Below, one piece after another: positions 1-8,689 of a DNA stretch of 64,000 nt. This DNA is from Salegentibacter tibetensis (GTDB lineage Bacteria > Bacteroidota > Bacteroidia > Flavobacteriales > Flavobacteriaceae), in the NCBI RefSeq assembly GCF_020164485.1, contig NZ_JAIQZA010000003.1:62001-126000 (forward strand), given 5' to 3'. The position numbers and the translations under genes were made by a program. Position 1 is the stretch's first letter, and each line of letters begins with the position of its first letter. The notes under the pieces are model-generated. The model saw only the letters and a program-made list of their open reading frames with translations, was not told where the DNA came from and did not search any database.

Positions 1-382
1 AAATGACGTTTTCGAGCAAAGCGAGTTTTAAACTCCGTGTGTGAGTGTAGAAAATCAGCAGCGTTAATAATTTTTGAAGCCTTGGAAAAAATTTAGCTGC
101 TGATTTGCGATTTTTTGGCCCTGTTGCCAAAAAAAACACCTCCACATAGGACGCCCTTTTTTGTTTCGTTTTTTGGGCGAGCAAAAAATGAAAAAAAGAA
201 ACTTCCATACCAGTTAAGTTTCATTTTGAATTATAAAAACAAGCCTGAATAACAGGATTTTAAAAATACGTCAATGGTAATTTATTTCAGCTTCTAACAT
301 GATGGAAATTATAAACAACTTAGATCTCCGAATAAATTTCGGAGCAGGCTCTGAAACAAGTTCAGGATGACGATAGGACAAA
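1..382. other. Non-coding region with inverted repeats at window start
   Basis: No convincing gene is visible here. An 11-bp perfect inverted repeat (AAATCAGCAGC at 52-62, GCTGCTGATTT at 96-106) encloses an AT-rich loop. From about 145 to 226 there is a T-rich then A-rich stretch that is partly self-complementary and resembles low-complexity intergenic sequence of Flavobacteria. From 269 to 372 lies a degenerate copy of the dispersed double-hairpin repeat described separately. The next gene (transporter, minus strand) ends at 383, so this is its 3' flank. The gene to the left is outside the window. Confidence 0.6.
269..372 (+). repeat. Dispersed double-hairpin repeat, copy 1 (degenerate left half)
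   Basis: The segment holds the core TTTCAGCTTCTAACATG, then TTAGAT, and ends CAAGTTCAGGATGACG, matching the same landmarks at 30138, 45746 and 50525. The left half has lost its hairpin partner. The middle has gained an extra hairpin, CTCCGAAT/ATTTCGGAG, around 327-345. It lies just past the stop codon of the minus-strand transporter gene. Confidence 0.7.
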
Positions 383-1873
383 TTAGTGCTTTTTGTATAA
401 TTCCCTTAAAAACAATACCATAATCCCGGCGGTGAAAAACGCAAAAGGTAAAGAGCTTATTATTAAAAACTTTTGCATTGCGGTGAGTACATCGCTATCG
501 GGTTTTATGTTCCCCAATATAATTATTGCTTCTGAAAATACCAGGATTAAAATCGCCCAGATTAATCTGAATTTCTTCCTGGGGTGCTCTTTCCCTTTAT
601 CGCTAAACATACTCAATACATAAATGGCTGAATCTACCGAGGTCACTAAAAAACTAACTAGTAAAATTATCGTTACGATATTAATAAAATTTGACAGGGG
701 GAAAGCTTCAAAAAATCGAAATAAGGAAGTGAAAACATTATCAAATTCGCCGCTGTAGGAATTCATATTTCCTATAAGATCAAAAGAAGCAGAACCAAAA
801 ATGCTAAACCAAAAGAAACTCCCCAGCGACGGAATAAGTAAAACTCCCAGGATCATTTCTCGAATGCTTCTTCCTTTAGAAATCCTGGCGATAAAAATTC
901 CGGTGAAAGGTGCCCACGCCAACCAGAACGCCCAGTAATAATAGGTCCAGTCGGTTAAAAACTCTTTCCCGGGATTGTACTTTCCAAGTGCCAAGCTAAG
1001 CGGAACAAAATCTACGATATAGCTGTAAAAAGACTCGAAGAACCGACTAAAAACCTTCAGCATATCTACCTGGAAAAATACGAAAGACATTAAAATAACG
1101 GTCACGTAGATGTTCCAGTTGGAAATTCTTTTTATGCCTTTTTTTATTCCGGCGAAGGCCGAAATAAATGCCAGAAGACAAATCACAAAAACCAGGAGAA
1201 TTGTAATCCAAAGCGTTCCCGCTGATTTTGAAGTAAGATGACTAATGCCACCTTCAATTTGTGTCGTGCCCAAAACAATTGCCGCTACCAGACCAAAAAC
1301 TGTAGTAAGAATAGTGAGCAGATTTACACCCTGCGGCAGGTGTTTAATCTTCTTTAATTGAGGTAAGCTTGTACCCAAAAGAATATCAGATTTTCGAACA
1401 AAAAGAGCGTAGGCGATAAGTAGGGCGAAAATCCCGTAAAAGGCCCAGGCGGTGAAACCCCACTGGTAAAAAGTATACTCCAGGGCAATTATATCTGGTG
1501 CAGAACCGGTTTGTATCGGGGGATTCAAAAACATAAAAACCGGTTCCTGTACTGCTCTTAGTAAAATCCCGGCGCCCATTCCCGCACTGTATAACATCGC
1601 GATCCAGGAGAGTCCGTCGAATTCCGGTGGTGAATTCCCAAGTTTTATTTTTCCAAATTTGGAAAAGGCTATGAAAATGAGAAAGAATACGCATAATAAG
1701 CCAAGCCATAAATAAAATCCACCGAAAAACTCCCGTACCTGAACAGAGCCGTTTTCGATTATTTTATAGAAAAATTCGGTAAAGAAAAAGATGAAAAGCG
1801 CGAGAAAAAACAAAATTCCCGAAGCAATATAAAGCAACGGATTTTTAAGAAATTCCCGGGACAGTTGCGTCAA
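383..1873 (-). CDS. BCCT family betaine/carnitine/choline transporter
   Basis: A 496-residue inner-membrane protein with about twelve hydrophobic segments, the usual size for the betaine-carnitine-choline transporter family. Two family signatures are visible: the glycine-rich GMGAGI stretch of TM3 at residues 98-103, and the TM8 motif WTYYYWAFWLAWAP followed by GIFIARISKGRSIRE at roughly 305-338. These proteins import quaternary-ammonium compatible solutes, usually with sodium, and serve osmoprotection. GMGAGI fits glycine betaine-type members, but the substrate cannot be fixed from sequence. The C-terminal tail is short, without the long basic osmosensing tail of BetP. A TAAATTTG box on the minus strand (1922-1929) is a plausible -7 promoter element. 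Confidence 0.93.
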   Translation of the reverse strand: MTQLSREFLKNPLLYIASGILFFLALFIFFFTEFFYKIIENGSVQVREFFGGFYLWLGLLCVFFLIFIAFSKFGKIKLGNSPPEFDGLSWIAMLYSAGMGAGILLRAVQEPVFMFLNPPIQTGSAPDIIALEYTFYQWGFTAWAFYGIFALLIAYALFVRKSDILLGTSLPQLKKIKHLPQGVNLLTILTTVFGLVAAIVLGTTQIEGGISHLTSKSAGTLWITILLVFVICLLAFISAFAGIKKGIKRISNWNIYVTVILMSFVFFQVDMLKVFSRFFESFYSYIVDFVPLSLALGKYNPGKEFLTDWTYYYWAFWLAWAPFTGIFIARISKGRSIREMILGVLLIPSLGSFFWFSIFGSASFDLIGNMNSYSGEFDNVFTSLFRFFEAFPLSNFINIVTIILLVSFLVTSVDSAIYVLSMFSDKGKEHPRKKFRLIWAILILVFSEAIIILGNIKPDSDVLTAMQKFLIISSLPFAFFTAGIMVLFLRELYKKH

Positions 1874-1945
1874 AATTTACTGCTTTTCAGTTTGTATTTG
1901 GTTTGCCAATAAGTGGTATTTCAAATTTAAACAAATAAGAAGGAA

Positions 1946-3391
1946 TCAGGCGATTTGCTTTTTTGGCTCGCCTTTGGCAATTTTATTCAGCATTCCTTCA
2001 AAAATAAAATAGTGAAAGGGATACATAGCATACCAATATAACCTACCCCAGATTCCTTTAGGTCTAAACGTGGCGGTTTGGTGCAAAATGTTTTCTTTAT
2101 CGATACAAAATTCTAACCAGGCCTCGCCGGGAACTTTCATTTCCGCAAATAGCAGGAGCCTTCTTTCTTCTTTATCGGCTAAGAGTACCCGCCAAAAATC
2201 TAAAGAATCTCCCGAAGCTATTCTATTAGGATGGGTTCTTCCACGACGTAATCCTACCCCACCAAAAAACTTATCGATATAACCTCGAAATTTCCATAAC
2301 CAGTTTCCGTAATACCAGCCGTTTAAGCCACCAATAGCCCAGATGCGTTCCAGTACTTTATCAGGATCTTCTACCTTGGCCGATTGTTTATCCTGAAGGC
2401 AGCCGTATTTTGGCACTTGTATGTATTTGTTCAATTCTTTGCTAAAGCGACCACTACTTAAAGAATCTTTCCAACTGGAAATTACCTGGTTTTGTTCGAT
2501 TTTGTAGAAAGCAAGTTCTATGGCTTCGGTATATGAAATGGGTTCAATATTAAGGATATCCTGTAAACGAGTGTCTTTAGTAATCACTTCAACACTCATG
2601 CTGTCTACCAGGTTTTGGGCAAGTTTGTAAGAAGTAGAGGTTACGAAATAAAGCCAGTAGGAGGAAAGTTTTGGCGACATAACCGGTACACTCAAAATCC
2701 ATAATTTGAGTTTACGAACTTCAGCATATTTCAACATCATCTCTTTGTAAGTGAGCACATCTGGACCGCCAACGTCAAAAGATTCATTATAACATTCTTC
2801 TTTCCCGATTACCCCGGTTAGAAATTTAATAATATCGCGAATGGAAATTGGCTGGCATTTAGTTTCAACCCATTTTGGGGTTATCATTACCGGTAACTTC
2901 TCGCATAAGTCCCTTATGATTTCAAAGGAGGAACTACCAGAGCCCACAATAATCGCGGCTCTAAGTACTGTGACTTTAAAACTGCCACTATAAAGAATTT
3001 CTTCAACCTTTTTTCTGGATTTTAGATGTTTGGAAAGTTCTTCTTCATTAATAATTCCGCTTAAATAAATTACCTGGTTAACGGAAGTGCCGGCCATTAT
3101 TTTATTAAAATTCTTCGCGGCCTCGGCTTCCTGACTTTCAAAATCCTCAGTAGATCCGCTCATAGAATGAATAAGATAATAGGCTACATCTATATTCTTT
3201 ATTTTTTCGGGAGCTCCTTCATCTTTTAAAAAATCGAGTTCTACGATCTCTACTTTTTCGAGCAATTCTTCGTTGGAAGTAAAACGGTTTTTATTCCGCA
3301 CTGCGCAAATCACTTCGTGGCCTTGTGCAAGGAGTTCGGGGAGCATTCGCATTCCTATATAACCGTTGGCACCCGTAAGAAGAATTCTCAT
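1946..3391 (-). CDS. SDR family NAD(P)-binding protein with DUF2867 C-terminal domain
   Basis: A 481-residue protein. The N-terminal ~300 residues are an atypical short-chain dehydrogenase/NmrA-like Rossmann domain, beginning with the dinucleotide motif TGANGYIG at residues 6-13. The C-terminal ~150 residues, rich in Trp and Tyr (WYYGNWLWKFRGYIDKFFGG, then GDSLDFWRVL), match my recollection of DUF2867. The two-domain layout is common in Bacteroidota and cyanobacteria, where such proteins are annotated as sugar-epimerase-like or NAD(P)H-binding. The substrate is unknown and no catalytic YxxxK can be assigned with confidence. It stands alone between the transporter and a divergent small membrane protein. 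Confidence 0.85.
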   Translation of the reverse strand: MRILLTGANGYIGMRMLPELLAQGHEVICAVRNKNRFTSNEELLEKVEIVELDFLKDEGAPEKIKNIDVAYYLIHSMSGSTEDFESQEAEAAKNFNKIMAGTSVNQVIYLSGIINEEELSKHLKSRKKVEEILYSGSFKVTVLRAAIIVGSGSSSFEIIRDLCEKLPVMITPKWVETKCQPISIRDIIKFLTGVIGKEECYNESFDVGGPDVLTYKEMMLKYAEVRKLKLWILSVPVMSPKLSSYWLYFVTSTSYKLAQNLVDSMSVEVITKDTRLQDILNIEPISYTEAIELAFYKIEQNQVISSWKDSLSSGRFSKELNKYIQVPKYGCLQDKQSAKVEDPDKVLERIWAIGGLNGWYYGNWLWKFRGYIDKFFGGVGLRRGRTHPNRIASGDSLDFWRVLLADKEERRLLLFAEMKVPGEAWLEFCIDKENILHQTATFRPKGIWGRLYWYAMYPFHYFIFEGMLNKIAKGEPKKQIA

Positions 3392-3460
3392 AGAAAGATT
3401 TTAAGCTTAAAATAACAATTAAATTAGTACTTTTCCCCTGGATTAGTAAAACTTTATAAA

Positions 3461-3664
3461 ATGAATAACGTCCTTAAAATAGTGCTTTTGGTAATTGGAA
3501 TAGGAATGATTGCTTACGGCGTATACCAATTAATTACTCCTGAATTCGCTATAGATGCCGGGCCTCTGCAAGTTGAAGCTCATGGTGATAACACCCAATC
3601 TTACGCGATGATAGGTTTCGGCGTTTTAGCCCTTATAGGCGGGCTCGCATTTGGGAAACGCTAA
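3461..3664 (+). CDS. Small two-TM membrane protein (DUF3185-like)
   Basis: A 67-residue protein with two predicted membrane spans (about residues 4-24 and 48-64) separated by a polar loop with acidic and His residues. The layout resembles DUF3185 small membrane proteins, but this is a shape resemblance only. Its stop lies two bases from the stop of the convergent marC-like gene. No function can be assigned. Confidence 0.7.
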   Translation: MNNVLKIVLLVIGIGMIAYGVYQLITPEFAIDAGPLQVEAHGDNTQSYAMIGFGVLALIGGLAFGKR

Positions 3665-3666
3665 CT

Positions 3667-4299
3667 TTAGTTCAAAGCTGAATTTAATACAGCGACTACT
3701 GAAAAGCTGATATATTCAATCCCAATAGCGATTACAACAAACCCAATAATTCTGGAAATAGCATTAATTCCCGAAGCTCCCAGCATTTTCACGATGTAAT
3801 GAGAACTTCTTAAAACCAGGAAAGTCGCTATACAAACGGCAAGAATGGCGAAAATGGTAATGATTTTTTCAGAAATTACCGTGTAATCATCATACATGCC
3901 TATAAGAAGTGAAATAGATCCGGGCCCTGCCAGCATTGGGATAGCCAGCGGAGTAAGGGAAACACTATCCCTCTGAAAAGCATCGTCTTTCACCCTTTCT
4001 TTTTCCATTCCTTTATGTTTTGAAAAAGAACCGGTAAGCAAAGCGAATCCCGAAGTTACAATTATTAGTCCGCCGGCAATTCTTAGCGATTCAATGCTGA
4101 TTCCGAAGAAATGTAAAATAAATCTTCCGGTGAAAAATGAGATCGTCAGGATCACAAAAATATTAATAGCGGTAAGCAGAGAGGTTTTAGAGCGTTCCGA
4201 CGCAGAATGTTCCTGGGTTAGACCTACAAAAATTGGCACTGTTCCAAGTGGATTTATTACTGAAAACAAAGCAGCGAAAACATAGATAAATAATTCCAT
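3667..4299 (-). CDS. MarC family integral membrane protein
   Basis: A 210-residue, six-segment membrane protein of the MarC (UPF0056) family. The N-terminal VINPLGTVPIF motif (about residues 14-25) and the LAIPMLAGPGSISLLIG stretch in the middle are characteristic. The family was named after the E. coli mar locus but is not proven to cause multiple antibiotic resistance; its transport function is unsettled. The gene is monocistronic, tail-to-tail with the small membrane protein. Confidence 0.92.
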   Translation of the reverse strand: MELFIYVFAALFSVINPLGTVPIFVGLTQEHSASERSKTSLLTAINIFVILTISFFTGRFILHFFGISIESLRIAGGLIIVTSGFALLTGSFSKHKGMEKERVKDDAFQRDSVSLTPLAIPMLAGPGSISLLIGMYDDYTVISEKIITIFAILAVCIATFLVLRSSHYIVKMLGASGINAISRIIGFVVIAIGIEYISFSVVAVLNSALN

Positions 4300-4407
4300 T
4301 ATTTTTTTTTGGCAAAATTGCTTCAGAAGTGCCGATTAAAAATTAAGCCGGAATTAATCTTAGATTATTAAAAATAGATAAACAGAAAAGGTCTTGTAAA
4401 GTTATGG

Positions 4408-4833
4408 TTAAAGATCTTCCACCTGGGTAAGTGCGTTATCCGATTTATAATCCAGAATCTTTTTAAAATATTTATGGATAGCAGGCGTGTCGGCCCTTAC
4501 CTTAATTTTGGAATGATCCCTGTAAATGGAATATTCCTCAGCTTTGCCTTTGTAAAGGTGAAGTTTATAATAGGGGATAATCAGCGCATAAGTTTCCAGT
4601 AAAGACCTAAACATGACAATAATCCCGTTAGGCCGCATTTCAACATTACAGATGTTAGCATTATTATCTAAAACGAGGAGATTGTGAATATCAATACTGG
4701 TATCGGTAATCTGTAGTTTAGGCGATCCTGTTCCGTTTAATTTCATACGGGCCAGCAGCGTAAATGGCTTGCCTACTTCCTTATCAATTTTCTCTTTGGT
4801 TTTCGCACGGTTATAGGAGATATTTAATAACAT
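4408..4833 (-). CDS. Conserved hypothetical protein (141 aa, cytoplasmic)
   Basis: I do not recognise this protein. It is soluble, with no signal peptide or membrane span, and alternates hydrophobic strands in a way that suggests a small beta-rich domain (residues 25-105) followed by a helical C-terminus (IHKYFKKILDYK). The gene is transcribed divergently from argS and its start is 89 bp from the argS start. A near-consensus box (TATCTTTA on the minus strand, about 4846-4853) precedes it. I recall similar unnamed proteins next to argS in other Flavobacteria, but cannot check this. Confidence 0.65.
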   Translation of the reverse strand: MLLNISYNRAKTKEKIDKEVGKPFTLLARMKLNGTGSPKLQITDTSIDIHNLLVLDNNANICNVEMRPNGIIVMFRSLLETYALIIPYYKLHLYKGKAEEYSIYRDHSKIKVRADTPAIHKYFKKILDYKSDNALTQVEDL

Positions 4834-4883
4834 AGCTTTTTGTTTAAAGATAGGTAAAATATAGGCAAAAGCCTATTTTCTGT

Positions 4884-4891
4884 TATCTTTG
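4884..4891 (+). promoter_or_regulatory. Bacteroidota -7 promoter box for argS
   Basis: TATCTTTG matches the Bacteroidota housekeeping -7 consensus TAnnTTTG exactly. It lies 31 bp upstream of the argS ATG, implying a short leader. No clear TTTG -33 box is seen at the usual 19-21 bp spacing. Confidence 0.6.
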
Positions 4892-4922
4892 CAGGGCTTA
4901 AAACTATAAACAGAAGTAAGAA

Positions 4923-6701
4923 ATGAAACTCCAAAGTACTCTCGCTGCACACGTAAAGGATGCTGTTAAAAAAACCTATGATGTTGAAATCGAAAACCTG
5001 GAATTTCAGCCTACTCGTAAGGATTTTGAAGGCGATATTACTTTGGTGACTTTCCCAATGCTTCGTCAGCTTAAAACTAATCCCGTAAAACTGGGAGAAG
5101 AAATCGGAAGTTATTTAGCTGAAAATGTTACTGAAGTTTCCGGATTCAATGTTGTTAAAGGCTTTTTGAATATCGTTTTAAGCGATGCCTATTTTCTTGA
5201 TTTTTTCAACGAAATGAAAAACAGGGAAGATTTCGGTATTATTCCCGCAGCTGAAAATGCGCAGGGAATTATGGTTGAATATTCTTCACCAAATACCAAC
5301 AAACCATTGCATTTAGGGCATATAAGAAATATACTTTTAGGCTTTTCTGTTGCTGAAATATTAAGTGCCGCCGGAAATAAATCTTACAAAACCCAGATCA
5401 TTAACGATCGCGGAATCCATATTTGTAAATCTATGTTAGCCTGGGAGCGTTTCGGAAATGGAGAAACCCCGGAATCTACTGGATTAAAAGGCGATAAATT
5501 AGTCGGGAATTACTACGTGAAATTTGACCAGGAATACAAAAAAGAAATTTCCGAATTAATGGAAATCAAAGGTATTTCTGAAGAGGCCGCAAAAGCTGAA
5601 GCGCCAATTTTGGTTGAAGCAAAACAGATGTTGCTAAAATGGGAAGCCGGCGATCCCGAAGTTGTTGCCCTTTGGGAGAAAATGAACCAATGGGTTTATA
5701 ACGGATTTGAGAAAACCTATGACGCTTTAGGCGTAGATTTCGATAAGAATTATTACGAAAGCGATACTTACCTGTTGGGGAAAGATGTGGTAAACCAGGG
5801 GCTTGAAAAAGGCGTTTTTTATAAAAAAGAAGACGGCAGTGTTTGGATAGACCTTACCGATGAAGGCCTGGACGAAAAAATCGTTTTGCGAAGCGATGGC
5901 ACCGCGGTTTATATGACGCAGGATATTGGAACCGCCATTCAAAGGGTGAAAGATTTCGATATTAACGGGATGGTTTACACCGTGGGGAACGAACAGGATT
6001 ACCACTTTAAAGTCTTGTTTTTAATCCTGAAAAAACTAGGTTTCGACTGGGCAGATTACCTGTATCATTTAAGTTATGGAATGGTAGATCTGCCTAGCGG
6101 AAAAATGAAAAGTCGTGAAGGTACGGTGGTTGATGCCGACGATCTCATTGCTGAAATGACCGAAACTGCCAGGAATATTTCTGAAGAATTAGGGAAATTA
6201 GAGGGTTATACTGATGTTGAAAAAGAAGAGCTCTACCAAATGATTGGTTTGGGTGCTTTGAAATATTATATTTTAAAAGTAGATCCTAAAAAACGAATCT
6301 TATTCAATCCGGAAGAGTCGGTAGATTTTCAAGGAAATACCGGGCCGTTTATTCAGTATACCTACGCCAGGATTCAGTCTATAATTAGAAAAGCCGATTT
6401 CGATTTTAAGAAGTTGATAGAAGATTATCAATTTCACGAAAAGGAGCGGTCTTTAATTAAACAGCTTCAGTTATATCCTGAAATAATTCAATTAGCGGCA
6501 GAAAACCATAGTCCGGCGCTAATTGCAAATTACACTTACGATCTTGTAAAAGAATTCAATTCATTTTATCAAAATGTAACGATTTTAGGAACCGAAGATC
6601 TTTCAGAAAAAACCTTAAGGGTACAATTGGCCAATAGCGTGGGGAATGTTATAAAATCTTCCTTCAACTTGTTGGGAATTCAGGTGCCGGAAAGAATGTA
6701 G
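4923..6701 (+). CDS. argS: Arginyl-tRNA synthetase
   Basis: This cytoplasmic class I aminoacyl-tRNA synthetase of 592 residues charges tRNA-Arg. Visible landmarks are the N-terminal Add-1-type domain (residues 1-~110), the ATP-binding HIGH-type motif H130-L-G-H133 within NTNKPLHLGHIRN, the KMSKS-like loop K394-M-K-S397 followed by REGTVVDADD, and a C-terminal helical anticodon-binding DALR domain ending in SSFNLLGIQVPERM. The length is normal. It has its own promoter box and sits 204 bp upstream of ffh. Confidence 0.97.
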   Translation: MKLQSTLAAHVKDAVKKTYDVEIENLEFQPTRKDFEGDITLVTFPMLRQLKTNPVKLGEEIGSYLAENVTEVSGFNVVKGFLNIVLSDAYFLDFFNEMKNREDFGIIPAAENAQGIMVEYSSPNTNKPLHLGHIRNILLGFSVAEILSAAGNKSYKTQIINDRGIHICKSMLAWERFGNGETPESTGLKGDKLVGNYYVKFDQEYKKEISELMEIKGISEEAAKAEAPILVEAKQMLLKWEAGDPEVVALWEKMNQWVYNGFEKTYDALGVDFDKNYYESDTYLLGKDVVNQGLEKGVFYKKEDGSVWIDLTDEGLDEKIVLRSDGTAVYMTQDIGTAIQRVKDFDINGMVYTVGNEQDYHFKVLFLILKKLGFDWADYLYHLSYGMVDLPSGKMKSREGTVVDADDLIAEMTETARNISEELGKLEGYTDVEKEELYQMIGLGALKYYILKVDPKKRILFNPEESVDFQGNTGPFIQYTYARIQSIIRKADFDFKKLIEDYQFHEKERSLIKQLQLYPEIIQLAAENHSPALIANYTYDLVKEFNSFYQNVTILGTEDLSEKTLRVQLANSVGNVIKSSFNLLGIQVPERM

Positions 6702-6764
6702 ATCTAGTTAATGAAAATTGAAATAGGAGTGAAATAAAAACTTTTCACTTCAGGCTCAAATCAT

Positions 6765-6772
6765 TAAATTTG
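6765..6772 (+). promoter_or_regulatory. Bacteroidota -7 promoter box upstream of ffh
   Basis: TAAATTTG fits TAnnTTTG exactly and lies 133 bp before the ffh start. Transcription would begin at about 6779, directly at the TTG of the small open frame 6780-6890. This is the only good box seen in the argS-ffh gap. Confidence 0.5.
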
Positions 6773-6779
6773 CAATTCG

Positions 6780-6890
6780 TTGGAATACAAAATAAAAACC
6801 CCGGGAAAATTCGAGGAGGTTTTAAATGAAAAAAGTTTTCAAAATATCGAGGCTAGCCTCGGCAGAATTATACCCTCTTTGGGAAATTAA
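6780..6890 (+). CDS. Possible small ORF (36 aa) upstream of ffh
   Basis: A TTG-initiated frame of 36 codons starts about 8 bp after a perfect -7 box and ends 15 bp before the ffh ATG. Its translation (begins MEYKIKTPGKFEEVLNEK, ends IIPSLGN) has an ordinary cytoplasmic composition with alternating charged and hydrophobic residues, and reads more like coding sequence than the competing frame. The competitor is a 24-codon ORF at 6826-6900 with ATG and an unusually good GAGGAGG ribosome site. Either could be a leader peptide, a small protein or a gene remnant. I do not recognise either product. Confidence 0.35.
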   Translation: MEYKIKTPGKFEEVLNEKSFQNIEASLGRIIPSLGN

Positions 6891-6905
6891 ACCACAGTAG
6901 AAATT

Positions 6906-8234
6906 ATGTTTGATAGTTTAAGTGATAAGTTAGATAATGCCTTACACGTTTTAAAAGGGCACGGCCAGATTACCGAGGTAAACGTTGCCGAAACTTTAAA
7001 GGAAGTTAGACGTGCTTTGGTTGATGCCGATGTGAACTATAAAATTGCCAAAGATTTCACTAATGTCGTGAAAGAAAAAGCGCTTGGGCAGGATGTGTTA
7101 ACTGCATTGAAGCCGGGCCAGATGATGGTGAAACTGGTAAAAGATGAACTTACCCAATTAATGGGTGGGGAAGCCGAAGGGATTAACCTTTCCGGTGATC
7201 CTTCTATTATTCTAATGTCTGGATTACAGGGTAGTGGTAAAACTACTTTTTCTGGAAAACTTGCGAATTTTCTTAAAACTAAAAAGACTAAAAAACCACT
7301 TTTGGTTGCCTGTGATGTTTACCGTCCCGCGGCGATAAATCAGTTACACGTAGTTGGTGAGCAGGTTGGTGTTGAGGTTTTTTCAGATGAAGGTAACCAG
7401 GATCCTGTTGCTATTTCCAAAGCTGCAATTGCGCACGCTAAGGAAAATGGTCACAATGTAGTAATTATAGATACCGCCGGTCGTTTAGCTGTAGATGAGG
7501 TGATGATGACCGAGATCACAAATATCCACGAAGCTATTCAACCACACGAAACTTTATTCGTGGTAGATTCTATGACGGGTCAGGATGCGGTAAATACCGC
7601 AAAAACCTTTAATGAAAGATTGAATTTTGACGGGGTAATCCTTACAAAATTAGATGGTGATACCCGTGGTGGTGCGGCGATCTCCATTAAGTCTGTAGTT
7701 AATAAGCCTATTAAATTTATCGGTACCGGGGAGAAAATGGATGCATTGGATGTGTTCTATCCAGACCGTATGGCCGATAGGATTTTGGGAATGGGTGATG
7801 TTGTTTCCCTTGTGGAACGCGCCCAGGAACAATATGATGAAGAGGAAGCGAGAAAACTTCAGAAGAAAATTGCAAAAAACCAGTTTGGGTTTGACGATTT
7901 CCTGAAACAATTACAGCAAATCAAGAAGATGGGGTCTATGAAAGACCTTATGGGGATGATTCCGGGAGCAGGAAAAATGCTGAAAGATGTAGATATTGAT
8001 GACGATGCCTTTAAAGGAATTGAAGCGATAATCCACTCGATGACACCAGACGAAAGAAGTAATCCAAAGATTATAAATTCCAGCCGAAAAAAACGAATCA
8101 GCAAAGGTTCGGGAACAACGGTACAGGAAGTAAACCAATTGTTGAAGCAATTCAATCAGATGGGCAAAATGATGAAGATGATGCAAGGCGGTGGTGGCCA
8201 GAAGATGATACAGATGATGAAGGGGATGAAGTAG
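6906..8234 (+). CDS. ffh: Signal recognition particle protein Ffh
   Basis: This SRP54-type GTPase of 442 residues binds signal sequences of nascent membrane proteins and delivers ribosomes to FtsY. The N domain (1-~90) is followed by the G domain with the P-loop GLQGSGKT at residues 106-113, DTAGRLAVDE (G3) and TKLDGDTRGGA (G4/G5). The M domain begins near residue 320 and ends in a Met-rich tail (QMGKMMKMMQGGG and further Met-Lys), the signal-sequence groove and RNA-binding part. The length is typical. A four-helix-bundle gene cassette has been placed directly after its stop codon. Confidence 0.97.
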   Translation: MFDSLSDKLDNALHVLKGHGQITEVNVAETLKEVRRALVDADVNYKIAKDFTNVVKEKALGQDVLTALKPGQMMVKLVKDELTQLMGGEAEGINLSGDPSIILMSGLQGSGKTTFSGKLANFLKTKKTKKPLLVACDVYRPAAINQLHVVGEQVGVEVFSDEGNQDPVAISKAAIAHAKENGHNVVIIDTAGRLAVDEVMMTEITNIHEAIQPHETLFVVDSMTGQDAVNTAKTFNERLNFDGVILTKLDGDTRGGAAISIKSVVNKPIKFIGTGEKMDALDVFYPDRMADRILGMGDVVSLVERAQEQYDEEEARKLQKKIAKNQFGFDDFLKQLQQIKKMGSMKDLMGMIPGAGKMLKDVDIDDDAFKGIEAIIHSMTPDERSNPKIINSSRKKRISKGSGTTVQEVNQLLKQFNQMGKMMKMMQGGGGQKMIQMMKGMK

Positions 8235-8240
8235 TTGAGT

Positions 8241-8282
8241 AAGCAGTTTTTAAGTTAGCAGTGGGCAGTCTCAGTTGGCAGT
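8241..8282 (+). repeat. Left flanking repeats of the four-helix-bundle cassette
   Basis: A run of related decamers, AGTTAGCAGT (8253-8262) and AGTTGGCAGT (8273-8282), with degenerate copies between them and before them (AAGCAGTT, GTGGGCAGTC). The same two decamers occur in inverted orientation immediately after the gene (8655-8685). The cluster lies between the ffh stop and the start of the four-helix-bundle gene. Confidence 0.8.
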
Positions 8283-8286
8283 AAAT

Positions 8287-8655
8287 ATGAGTTTTAAATC
8301 CTTATATGCATATCAAAAAGCCTTTGATCTGGCAATGGAAATTTTTAAACTTTCCAAAACTTTTCCTGTGGAAGAAAGATATGGTTTAAGTAATCAAATT
8401 GTACGATCATCAAGAAGTGTTTGTGCTGCAATTGCAGAAGCTTATCGTAAAAGGGAGTATCCAAAATATTTTGCAAATAAACTTACAGACGCTGATTCTG
8501 AAAATGCTGAAACCCAATTATGGCTGGATTTTGCTGAAGCTTGTAATTACTTACCAGAGAAAGATAAAATAGTTTTACAATCCCAAAGTGAGGAGGTTGG
8601 AAAACTGATAAATTATATGAAAAATAATCCAGGTAAATTTGGAGTCAAAAACTGA
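8287..8655 (+). CDS. Four-helix-bundle protein (23S rRNA intervening-sequence protein family)
   Basis: A 122-residue protein starting at the ATG (8287); a longer TTG frame from 8275 runs into the flanking repeat and is less likely. The pattern SFKSLYAYQKAFDLAMEIF, then LSNQIVRSSRSVCAAIAEAYR, is typical of the S23/IVS four-helix-bundle family (TIGR02436/PF05635), related to the Avd protein of diversity-generating retroelements. The family binds nucleic acid in the Avd case; the role of stand-alone members is unknown. The gene separates ffh from folD and is bracketed by inverted decamer repeats. No reverse transcriptase or variable repeat lies nearby, so it is not a DGR here. Confidence 0.9.
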   Translation: MSFKSLYAYQKAFDLAMEIFKLSKTFPVEERYGLSNQIVRSSRSVCAAIAEAYRKREYPKYFANKLTDADSENAETQLWLDFAEACNYLPEKDKIVLQSQSEEVGKLINYMKNNPGKFGVKN

Positions 8656-8685
8656 CTGCTAACTGCCAACTAATTACTGCTAACT
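8655..8685 (-). repeat. Right flanking repeats of the four-helix-bundle cassette
   Basis: ACTGCTAACT (8655-8664), ACTGCCAACT (8662-8671) and ACTGCTAACT (8676-8685) are the reverse complements of the left-flank decamers AGTTAGCAGT and AGTTGGCAGT. The first copy overlaps the stop codon of the four-helix-bundle gene; the last ends 4 bp before the folD ATG. Confidence 0.8.
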
Positions 8686-8689
8686 GAAC

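Noticed and set aside
147-226. Poly-T/poly-A stretch as an insertion sequence end
   Set aside because: No transposase or clear terminal repeat pair is visible, and the left side is cut by the window.
393-623. Plus-strand 76-aa frame inside the BCCT transporter gene
   Set aside because: It is the antisense shadow of a well-supported transporter gene and shows no promoter or family resemblance.
8287-8655. Avd-like gene of a diversity-generating retroelement
   Set aside because: No reverse transcriptase, template repeat or variable-repeat gene is seen in the neighbourhood.
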